NCBI GenBank assembly: GCA_021792615.1
Contig: JAJYUJ010000007.1
Span: forward strand, 16,195-80,194
Reading direction: 5' to 3'
Origin: a bacterium
GTDB lineage: Bacteria > JAMCPX01
DNA: 64,000 bases
Shown: piece after piece, positions 9,645 to 16,610 of the stretch
Position numbering within the stretch: the first letter of the stretch is position 1
Layout: each line of letters begins with the position of its first letter
Notes under the pieces: generated by a model
The model's database searches: none
What the model was told of the DNA's origin: nothing
Seen by the model: the letters and a program-made list of their open reading frames with translations, nothing else
Made by a program: the position numbers and the translations under genes

Positions 9645-10994
9645 TCACCCTCCCTGTATCCACCTGTCGAACAGAAGTTCAATGTTCTTTACCTGCACGA
9701 TCTCAATGCCCCTGATATCGATGCCTTTTGTGCCGTTTTCGGGCACATACGCCCTTTTGAACCCGAGCTTGTACGCCTCTTTCAAACGCTTTTCCATCAT
9801 ACCCACAGCGCGTATCTCTCCGGTCAGACCGACCTCTCCTATAAAAACAGCATCGGCCTGCAAGGGCTTTCTTTTATAACTTGATAGAAGTGCCGACACA
9901 ACACACAGGTCAGCACCCGGCTCGTCGATACTCACGCCGCCCACGACATTGATATAAATATCCTGCCCTCCGAGATTCAGTCCCGCCCTCTTGTCCAATA
10001 CCGCTACCAGCATGGACAGCCGTGTCTGATCGATACCGACCGCGGTCCTGCGCGGCATTGCGAGGTAACTCTGGCTCACCAGCGATTGTATCTCCACCAG
10101 CAAAGCCCTGGTCCCCTCGATGCTCGCAAATACGGCGGAGCCCTCCTTGGGCTGCTGCCGGTCCGAGAGAAACAGGAACGACGGGTTTTTGATCTCCGTC
10201 AACCCGGTTTCCGTCATCTCAAAAACGCCTATCTCATTGGTAGATCCAAACCTGTTTTTTATGGCGCGAAGGATCCTGAAGTTCGTGTTCCTGTCTCCTT
10301 CGAAATACAGTACCGTGTCCACCATGTGTTCGAGGAGCTTTGGCCCTGCTATGACACCTTCTTTCGTTACGTGACCTATGATAAGGAAGCTGACGTTGTT
10401 CTCTTTCGAGAAACGCATGAGTCTGTCCGTGATCTCCTTGAGCTGGGCAACACTCCCCCGCGGTGCCGCCGTGGTCGGGCTTTCGACGGTCTGTATGGAA
10501 TCGATGACCACCACACCGGGCTTGTTCTTATCTATTACATCGAAGATTGCATCCAGCTCAGTTTCCGCAAGTGCATCCATCGCTCCGTCCACCCCGAGCC
10601 TTCCCGCCCTGAGCTTGAGCTGCTGCAGGGACTCCTCTCCTGTCACATACAGGACTTTCTTCCCTGCCTTCAGAATGCCGTCCATGGCAACCAGCGCAAG
10701 CGTCGATTTGCCGATCCCGGGGTCCCCGCCGATGAGTGTAAGCCCTCCGCGTACGATACCGCCTCCCAGCACCCTGTCGAACTCTTCCATGCCTGTCGAA
10801 ACCCTGTCCTGCTGCTCCGACGTTATGTCGTTCAGCCTGATGCTGTGCGATCCTTTTGATTCCCTCTTCGCCTGCTTCTCATGGGCTACCTGAACAAAGG
10901 TATTCCACTCTCCGCAGTTCGGGCACCTGCCGAGCCATTTTCCGGAGGTGTACGAGCACGAGCTGCAAACAAACTCTCTGTTCTTATCATTCAT
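9645..10994 (-). CDS. radA: DNA repair protein RadA
   Basis: RecA-like branch-migration ATPase used in recombinational repair. The 449 residues contain the N-terminal zinc finger C10-x2-C13-x10-C24-x2-C27, Walker A GGDPGIGKST, Walker B VVVIDSIQT, the RadA-specific KNRFG motif, and a C-terminal Lon-like domain (GLNLGGQDIYINVVGG, FIGEVGLTGEIRAV). Length and order are normal. It is convergent with the decarboxylase and 64 bp downstream of the ABC ATPase gene on the same strand. No DisA, ClpC or Lon gene is next to it. Confidence 0.97.
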   Translation of the reverse strand: MNDKNREFVCSSCSYTSGKWLGRCPNCGEWNTFVQVAHEKQAKRESKGSHSIRLNDITSEQQDRVSTGMEEFDRVLGGGIVRGGLTLIGGDPGIGKSTLALVAMDGILKAGKKVLYVTGEESLQQLKLRAGRLGVDGAMDALAETELDAIFDVIDKNKPGVVVIDSIQTVESPTTAAPRGSVAQLKEITDRLMRFSKENNVSFLIIGHVTKEGVIAGPKLLEHMVDTVLYFEGDRNTNFRILRAIKNRFGSTNEIGVFEMTETGLTEIKNPSFLFLSDRQQPKEGSAVFASIEGTRALLVEIQSLVSQSYLAMPRRTAVGIDQTRLSMLVAVLDKRAGLNLGGQDIYINVVGGVSIDEPGADLCVVSALLSSYKRKPLQADAVFIGEVGLTGEIRAVGMMEKRLKEAYKLGFKRAYVPENGTKGIDIRGIEIVQVKNIELLFDRWIQGG

Positions 10995-11058
10995 TCTGAT
11001 ACATCTTTAATTTGATAATCGGAAAAAGGCAATAAAACAAAAAGAGCAGCAACAGAAT

Positions 11059-12003
11059 CTAATACAGGTGGCACGCAACCGAATGCCCGGGTGACACTTC
11101 TTTCAGATCAGGGCTGATATCCATGCAGATGTCCTTCGCAAGTCCGCATCTCGGATAAAACACGCATCCGTGCTCATGCCCGTTGGCTTGTTCTTTCTGA
11201 TCGGTTGTCCTGCGATCCTTTGATGGAATACTCGAGAGCAAGAGCTTTGTATAGGGATGCAACGGGCCGGTGATCAGCTCTTTCGTCTGCGCAAGCTCCA
11301 TGATCCTGCCGAGGTACATAACGGCAACACGGTGGGCAATAAACGCAACGGTCCTGAGATCATGCGAAATAAACAGGTAACTCACGCCCTCTTTTTCCTG
11401 GATCTCTTTAAAGAGATTCAAAAGCTGCGCCTGGATCGAGATGTCGAGGCTCGAAACCGGTTCATCCGCCACAATGAACCTCGGACCTATGGACAGGGCC
11501 CGTGCTATGCTGATCCTCTGCCTCTGTCCGCCGGAAAACGCGTAGGGGTAGGTATCATAAGCAGAGGCAGGAAGCCCGACAAGCTCCAGGAGACGCAAGG
11601 CTTTTTCTTTCAGAACTTTCCTTCCTCTAACACCGTGCACCCGCAGGGGATCCGCTATAATCTTACCCACTTTCATCCTCGGGTTTAAAGAACCGTAAGG
11701 GTCCTGAAATACAATCTGGGCTTCCCGTCTGAACTTTTTCATTGCCGGCCTGTTTTTATGCACGGCGGCATTTACGATATCGACGCCGTCAAAGAGGATA
11801 CTGCCGGCTGTCGGCTTGATCAGCAGCAGTGCGGCCCTGCCCAGCGTGGATTTGCCCGATCCGCTTTCGCCGACGAGCCCCAGAGTTTCGTGATCGTTTA
11901 CAAACAAAGAAACCCCGTCAACTGCCTTTGTAACGGATTGTTTGCGAAACAGGCCGTGACCTGTATAGTAGACTTTCAGATCCTGTATACGTATAAGAGA
12001 CAT
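11059..12003 (-). CDS. Oligopeptide/dipeptide ABC transporter ATPase, OppF/DppF type
   Basis: Cytoplasmic ATPase subunit that energises peptide (or nickel) import. The 314 residues show Walker A GESGSGKST, Q-loop FQDPYGSLNPRM, signature SGGQRQRISIARAL, Walker B FIVADEPVSSLD, the switch-region His in LFISHDLRTV, and the oligopeptide-family C-terminal Cys segment (GCVFYPRCGLAKDIC, then VACHLY). No permease, binding protein or OppD partner is adjacent: the divergent neighbour is ndk and the downstream one radA. It either serves a transporter encoded elsewhere or is left over from a broken operon. Confidence 0.9.
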   Translation of the reverse strand: MSLIRIQDLKVYYTGHGLFRKQSVTKAVDGVSLFVNDHETLGLVGESGSGKSTLGRAALLLIKPTAGSILFDGVDIVNAAVHKNRPAMKKFRREAQIVFQDPYGSLNPRMKVGKIIADPLRVHGVRGRKVLKEKALRLLELVGLPASAYDTYPYAFSGGQRQRISIARALSIGPRFIVADEPVSSLDISIQAQLLNLFKEIQEKEGVSYLFISHDLRTVAFIAHRVAVMYLGRIMELAQTKELITGPLHPYTKLLLSSIPSKDRRTTDQKEQANGHEHGCVFYPRCGLAKDICMDISPDLKEVSPGHSVACHLY

Positions 12004-12049
12004 GCGGTATTCATAGCTTGAACCTTGAGATTATGCAAGTCTCGATTGC

Positions 12050-12077
12050 TTGAAACTACGGCAATAATTGTTATGTT
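12050..12077 (+). promoter_or_regulatory. Predicted sigma-70 promoter for ndk
   Basis: TTGAAA (12050-12055), a 16-bp spacer and TATGTT (12072-12077) sit about 29 bp ahead of the chosen ndk start. This position agrees with the GTG start at 12106 and argues against the longer in-frame extension from 12025. Confidence 0.45.
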
Positions 12078-12105
12078 GATACATAAAAAACAAAAAGGAG
12101 ATACT

Positions 12106-12522
12106 GTGCAAAGAACACTTTCAATCGTAAAACCGGACGGAGTCAGGAAACAGGTAATAGGGAAGGTTGTTTCCCTGTTTGAGGAAAAGGGTATAAAGGT
12201 CGTCGGTATGAAGATGCTGTCCCTGACCAGGGAAAAGGCAATGGGCTTTTACCGGGTACATAAAGACAGGCCTTTTTTTGGCAGCCTTACAACGTTTATG
12301 TCGTCGGGACCTGTTGTGGTCATGGTTCTGGAGGGAGAGGACGCCATCACTAAGGTCAGGACCATCATGGGTGCAACAGACCCGAAAAAGGCTGATAAAG
12401 GCACCATCCGGAACATGTTCGCATCGGACATCGAGCAGAACATCGTACACGGTTCGGACAGCCCTGAAAGCGCGGCAACCGAGATCCCGTACTTTTTTTC
12501 TGAAATGGAGATCAACGGATAA
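12106..12522 (+). CDS. ndk: Nucleoside diphosphate kinase
   Basis: Transfers the gamma phosphate of ATP to nucleoside diphosphates through a phosphohistidine. The 138-residue chain begins [12 protein letters not shown] after the initiator and carries the active-site segment [12 protein letters not shown] with catalytic His115; length is typical. The start is a GTG with AAGGAG five bases upstream. A longer open frame from 12025 would run through the likely promoter and is rejected. rlmN follows after 94 bp. Confidence 0.97.
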   Translation: MQRTLSIVKPDGVRKQVIGKVVSLFEEKGIKVVGMKMLSLTREKAMGFYRVHKDRPFFGSLTTFMSSGPVVVMVLEGEDAITKVRTIMGATDPKKADKGTIRNMFASDIEQNIVHGSDSPESAATEIPYFFSEMEING

Positions 12523-12616
12523 AAGGACAAATTGCACAGCGCAGGAAACGGCAGGATAATCGAAGAATGAACGCTTGTCAGGTGAAAATCGCGGAAAGCA
12601 ACACTATATTCATGGT

Positions 12617-13660
12617 ATGAACAAGATTGATATAAAAAACCTTTCCCAGGAAGACCTTGAGCAGGCACTCAAACAGCTTGGCTTGCCTGCCTACAGTGCA
12701 AAGCAGATATTTATATGGCTTTATAAAAAGCATATTTCTGATTTCGGACAGATGACAAATCTGTCCCTGTCATCGCGACGCCTGCTCGCAGAGCAGTTCG
12801 AAATTCCTTCCCTCGCCATACACCAGAAAAAAATCAGTCGCGACCGTACGACAAAGTATCAATTCTTTCTGAACGACGGTACTGCAGTAGAATCCGTGCT
12901 CATACCCATGGGCAGATGGCATACGCTGTGCGTGTCCTCGCAGGCTGGCTGCGCTCTGGGGTGCAAGTTCTGCCTTACCGGTATAAAAGGATTCAAACGC
13001 AACCTCAGCGTCTCCGAGATTACGGACCAGCTCGCTGCCGTGCAGGCTGAAAGCCGGGACACCCCGATATCCCACATTGTGTTCATGGGTATGGGAGAGC
13101 CCTTTGCGAATTACGACAACACGCTGAAGGCTATAGACATCCTGACATCTGAATTCGGGTATCAATACTCACACCGCAGGATCACGGTATCAACAGCAGG
13201 GCTTGTCCCGCAGATAAAACGGTTTATCGGAGAATCCAAAGCAAACCTAGCCGTGTCCCTGAACGCACTGTATGATGATACGAGGACTGCCCTCATGCCC
13301 ATCAATGCAAGATACCCTCTGGATAAGCTGACGGCTGTCCTGAAAGATTATCATCAGAAAAGAAAGGGCTGGGTCACTTTTGAGTACGTCATGATTAAAG
13401 ATATAAATGACGGGATAGCGCATGCGATACAGCTCGCAAAGCTGCTTAAGGAATTCCCCTTCAAGGTAAATCTTATCCCCTTTAATGAGCACTGGGGTAC
13501 CGGCTATAAACGGCCCGATGAGGAGCATATCCGGGCATTTCAGGAATACCTTGTAAACCACACCATCGCATGCATGGTCAGGACCACACACGGTGAGGAG
13601 ATCGAGGCTGCATGCGGACAACTGGGAGGCATCAAAGTTCCACAGGAGGATGTCCAATGA
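12617..13660 (+). CDS. rlmN: Dual-specificity rRNA/tRNA methyltransferase RlmN
   Basis: Radical SAM enzyme that methylates C2 of A2503 in 23S rRNA and A37 in some tRNAs. The chain from this ATG has 347 residues. It has an N-terminal helical domain (LPAYSAKQIFIWLYKKH), the 4Fe-4S motif GCALGCKFCLTG (CxxxCxxC), the SAM-site MGMGEPFANYDN, and a C-terminal AACGQL bearing the methyl-carrying cysteine. A TTG 14 codons earlier is possible but gives no family-like sequence. The stop overlaps the next start as ATGA. Confidence 0.96.
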   Translation: MNKIDIKNLSQEDLEQALKQLGLPAYSAKQIFIWLYKKHISDFGQMTNLSLSSRRLLAEQFEIPSLAIHQKKISRDRTTKYQFFLNDGTAVESVLIPMGRWHTLCVSSQAGCALGCKFCLTGIKGFKRNLSVSEITDQLAAVQAESRDTPISHIVFMGMGEPFANYDNTLKAIDILTSEFGYQYSHRRITVSTAGLVPQIKRFIGESKANLAVSLNALYDDTRTALMPINARYPLDKLTAVLKDYHQKRKGWVTFEYVMIKDINDGIAHAIQLAKLLKEFPFKVNLIPFNEHWGTGYKRPDEEHIRAFQEYLVNHTIACMVRTTHGEEIEAACGQLGGIKVPQEDVQ

Positions 13661-14544
13661 AGATAACCATTCTGGACCTCAATTTTTTTAAATCGGAGTC
13701 AATCGCAAGCTTCCTGATAGAGACCGGCGATGGACCGGTACTGATCGAGACGGGACCGGACACCACCTATAACAATCTTACGGGATTGCTGAAAAAATCC
13801 GGGTATGCGCCGAAGGATGTACGCGGTGTTTTTGTGAGCCATATCCATCTCGACCATGCCGGTGCTGCATGGCACTTTGCGGATGAAGGTGCAACAGTAT
13901 ACGTTCACGCAAACGGTGCACGGCACATGGCGGATCCCTCGAAACTGTTTGCATCGGCAAAGCAGATCTATAAAGACGACATGGACCGGCTGTGGGGACA
14001 GCTCAAACCCATTTCTCAGGACCGTATCCACCCGACCGAAGACGGAGAAAAAATCACTATAGGGGGCGTTACCATTCAGGCATTTGCAACCCCGGGACAT
14101 GCGTCCCATCACAATGTATATCTTATCGACGGCATGATGTTTACCGGCGATGTCGGAGGCATCCGCATCAACGACGGCCCCATCTTTGCACCCACACCCC
14201 CGCCGGATATCAATATTGAGGTCTGGCAGCAGTCCCTCCAGAAGATGCGCCAGATAGGCCCGTCGGCCCTTTACCTTACCCATTTCGGCGTGTTCAATGA
14301 TGTCCGGGAACACCTAAGACTGCTCGAGGACATGCTTCTGCAATGGACGGCTTGGATCGGGGAAAGGTTAAAGCAGGGCAATCCCGACGCGGAGATCGTG
14401 AAAGAGTTCGAAGCCTATTTTAAAGACCTCATTCGTCATAAGAATACCGACCAGGTGCTTTTTGAGCGCTACGAACTTGCCGATCCGGCATACATGAATG
14501 CACCTGGACTCATCCGCTATTGGAGAAAGTTCAGAGGTATATAA
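13657..14544 (+). CDS. Metallo-beta-lactamase-fold hydrolase
   Basis: Cytoplasmic hydrolase of the MBL superfamily, probably a glyoxalase-II-like or RNase-Z-like thioester or phosphodiester hydrolase of unknown substrate. The 295 residues contain the zinc motif SHIHLDHAG (HxHxDH), a second ligand block TPGHASHHN, the bridging Asp in FTGDVGG, and LTHFGV. The rest is a helical C-terminal extension. The start uses GGAGG inside the rlmN end and overlaps the rlmN stop by 4 bp, so it is coupled to rlmN. Confidence 0.88.
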   Translation: MKITILDLNFFKSESIASFLIETGDGPVLIETGPDTTYNNLTGLLKKSGYAPKDVRGVFVSHIHLDHAGAAWHFADEGATVYVHANGARHMADPSKLFASAKQIYKDDMDRLWGQLKPISQDRIHPTEDGEKITIGGVTIQAFATPGHASHHNVYLIDGMMFTGDVGGIRINDGPIFAPTPPPDINIEVWQQSLQKMRQIGPSALYLTHFGVFNDVREHLRLLEDMLLQWTAWIGERLKQGNPDAEIVKEFEAYFKDLIRHKNTDQVLFERYELADPAYMNAPGLIRYWRKFRGI

Positions 14545-14607
14545 TCGGCTTGCCCTGTGGTGTACAGACCTGTCCTCTGGATACGCTGACGCAGATTGTT
14601 TAAAACG

Positions 14608-14717
14608 GCATGGATTCTTCGTCGGTATGGAATATATCAATCGTATAGTTTGCCCGACCCAGCTTAGCTGTGTGCCCGCCACTATAAATAGCGTGGATTG
14701 CGGCGAACACCAGTTCA
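14608..14717. repeat. Dispersed intergenic repeat, copy 1
   Basis: This 110-bp segment is clearly homologous to 56070-56180. Shared blocks include GCATGGATTCTTCGT, CCCGACCCAGCTT, GCTGTGTGCCCGCC, CTATAAATAGCG and GGATTGCGGCGAACACC. It lies between the MBL gene and the convergent receiver gene. The CTATAAATAG core is a small palindrome. It is noncoding as far as can be seen: both copies have open frames on the minus strand but they diverge outside the repeat. Confidence 0.8.
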
Positions 14718-14721
14718 CGGG

Positions 14722-15108
14722 TTAAATAAGGATGTCCTGTTCGTCTTTTTGAACATGTTTTTTTACTGCTTCGGCAATGGCCTGTTCGTGGATCGGTTTA
14801 TGTATGATAGCAGCACACCCAGCCTGAGTAAACCGCTCTATCTCCTGCTTCGTGCACATCGCTGAAAGGGCAATTACCGGGACATGATGGGTGCGGGTAC
14901 TCGTTTTGAATAGCTTTGTAAGCGTGGTGCCGTCAATCCCGGGCAAAGACATATCCACCAATATCAGGTCGGGGATATTGTCATTGATAATCCTCATGGC
15001 TGACAGTCCATTGCCGGCCTCCAATACAACATACTTGTATGATTCGAGTATGCCCTTAATGAGCCTCGCGTGCTTTACATCGTCTTCAACAACAAGCACC
15101 TTGATCAT
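14722..15108 (-). CDS. Single-domain response regulator (CheY-like receiver)
   Basis: Stand-alone receiver of 128 residues with no output domain. The acidic pair E8-D9-D10, phosphoacceptor D52 in LVDMSLPGIDG, ALSAM with the switch Ser, and the HKPI lysine are all present, so phosphorylation is likely. AAGGAGGAG precedes the ATG closely; a longer frame 24 codons upstream is rejected. No histidine kinase is adjacent, so it may be served by CheA of the cluster at 28.3-30.3 kb or by a distant kinase. Confidence 0.88.
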   Translation of the reverse strand: MIKVLVVEDDVKHARLIKGILESYKYVVLEAGNGLSAMRIINDNIPDLILVDMSLPGIDGTTLTKLFKTSTRTHHVPVIALSAMCTKQEIERFTQAGCAAIIHKPIHEQAIAEAVKKHVQKDEQDILI

Positions 15109-15252
15109 ACACTCCTCCTTCAATCGGATATCGGTCCATACCTGCATCATGTTTTTATCATGCAATACCTTACAGATCACTTACAGGGCTATGGAAACGG
15201 TGAAAATGCAGCTGCAGCCGCTGGGAGGAAGGGTTGAATGAGCTCAGTTTTT

Positions 15253-15561
15253 CTACCGGGGCTTCCGGGACAACCTCTGCGCGCCCCATGACAGCCCGGC
15301 GCACAGCAAGACCATGATGAGCAGCCACAGGTATGCAACGTGGTGTACCAAAAAGAAGATGGTAGTCCGGTGTAGTGTTATAATAAAAGGAACACACAAT
15401 CCCAGAGCGAGAACAAACGCAAGGACCTTCATGCCGGAATGCGCACTTTTGAAGAGCTTGATCAATGCCCTGTACGCAACAAGAATGAACAGAATATCGG
15501 CAACTACGCTGAGCAGTAAGATACCCATAACAGCTATGCCTTCGACACTCAGCCAATGCAT
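15253..15561 (-). CDS. Small integral membrane protein, unknown function
   Basis: About 103 residues with three predicted transmembrane helices (VMGILLLSVVADILFILVAY, VLAFVLALGLCVPFIITL, HHVAYLWLLIMVLLCAGLSW) and a basic C-terminus (QRLSRKPR). Its ATG follows the pyrD stop with only one base between, so it would be translated by coupling from pyrD. No family is recognised. It might be a spurious frame, but the regular hydrophobic pattern and junction argue for a real gene. Confidence 0.55.
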   Translation of the reverse strand: MHWLSVEGIAVMGILLLSVVADILFILVAYRALIKLFKSAHSGMKVLAFVLALGLCVPFIITLHRTTIFFLVHHVAYLWLLIMVLLCAGLSWGAQRLSRKPR

Positions 15562-15562
15562 A

Positions 15563-16492
15563 TCAACTGCCAATACTACTCTTTGCCGCACCGACGATTG
15601 ATGCGAATGACCTGATACCGGCACCGGTAAGGTAATCATGCAGATCCGATGCAAGCTTTGCCGTAATCTCCGGATTTATGAAGTTCGCCGTACCTGTCTG
15701 TATTGCCGCCGCGCCAGCAAACGCATACTCCAGGACGTCCTCTGCGCTCGATATTCCGCCGACACCGATGATCGGTATATTGATCTTGCCGAAGGCGTCG
15801 TAAACAAGTTTTAATGTTATGGGTTTGATCGCAGGTCCGGACAATCCTCCTGTTTTTGCGCCGAGAAACGGCTTCCTGCTCTTGAGGTCCATCGCCATCG
15901 CGGGATAGGTATTTGCGATACTCACGGCATCGGCCCCGCCTTCCTGCGCAGCAACTGCCACATCAACGATGCTCGTTACCATGGGCGACAACTTAACGAT
16001 GAGAGGCTTATTCGTTACGTCCCTTACCTTCTGCGTAATGGTCTGCACAACCAGCGGGTCTTTCCCGAACTCCGCTCCCCCTGCCTTCACGTTCGGACAG
16101 GATATGTTCAGTTCGATGCCGTCTATCCGTTTGATCCTGTTCAGTCTGTGTGCAAGCTCCACGTACTCGTCCATGGCAGTGCCGAAGATGTTGACGATGA
16201 TCGCAGTACCGGCATCCTCTATCCCCGGCATAACGTCCCTGAGGAATGCATCCATGCCTATGTTCTCAAGTCCAATGGAGTTTATCAGCCCGGAAGGGGT
16301 TTCTTTAATCCTCGGCTCCGGGTTGCCCTTGCGCGGTTCCAGGGACAGCCCCTTCGTTACAAAACCACCGATACTCCCGAGGGAGATAAATTTTTTATAC
16401 TCCGCTCCGTAACCAAAGGTACCGGAAGCGCCGATAATGGGGTTCTTGAGAACCATGCTCCCGATTTTTACCTGTAATAATTTTTTATTCAT
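15563..16492 (-). CDS. pyrD: Dihydroorotate dehydrogenase, catalytic subunit (class 1B type)
   Basis: Oxidises dihydroorotate to orotate in pyrimidine synthesis. The 309 residues start LQVKIGSMVLKNPIIGASGTFGYG and carry NISCPNVKAGG, in which the catalytic base is Cys as in class 1 enzymes, plus IVKLSPM, ADAVSIANTYPAM, GGLSGPAIKP and the FMN phosphate site IIGVGGISSAEDV. Class 1B enzymes normally pair with the iron-sulfur electron-transfer subunit PyrK, which is not adjacent here. It is divergent from the P-type ATPase gene. Confidence 0.94.
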   Translation of the reverse strand: MNKKLLQVKIGSMVLKNPIIGASGTFGYGAEYKKFISLGSIGGFVTKGLSLEPRKGNPEPRIKETPSGLINSIGLENIGMDAFLRDVMPGIEDAGTAIIVNIFGTAMDEYVELAHRLNRIKRIDGIELNISCPNVKAGGAEFGKDPLVVQTITQKVRDVTNKPLIVKLSPMVTSIVDVAVAAQEGGADAVSIANTYPAMAMDLKSRKPFLGAKTGGLSGPAIKPITLKLVYDAFGKINIPIIGVGGISSAEDVLEYAFAGAAAIQTGTANFINPEITAKLASDLHDYLTGAGIRSFASIVGAAKSSIGS

Positions 16493-16512
16493 GTCTTTTT
16501 ACCGCTGCGATT

Positions 16513-16561
16513 TTGCATCATTGACCAAAAAAATGCAACAAGAAGGGTTGCATCATTGTCC
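16513..16561. promoter_or_regulatory. Repeated 14-bp motif in the pyrD/ATPase divergent region
   Basis: TTGCATCATTGACC (16513-16526) and TTGCATCATTGTCC (16548-16561) are direct repeats with one mismatch, 35 bp apart. ATGCAAC (16533-16539) and GTTGCAT (16547-16553) form an inverted repeat around 7 nt. The arrangement suggests a regulator binding site controlling one or both divergent genes. Confidence 0.4.
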
Positions 16562-16610
16562 GTGCTTTTATTGACGCTTGCACCGCGGGTCTGATAGACG
16601 TGAGCTTATC

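Noticed and set aside
10086..10859. 257-codon open frame on the plus strand
   Set aside because: Shadow of radA, with no recognisable domain.
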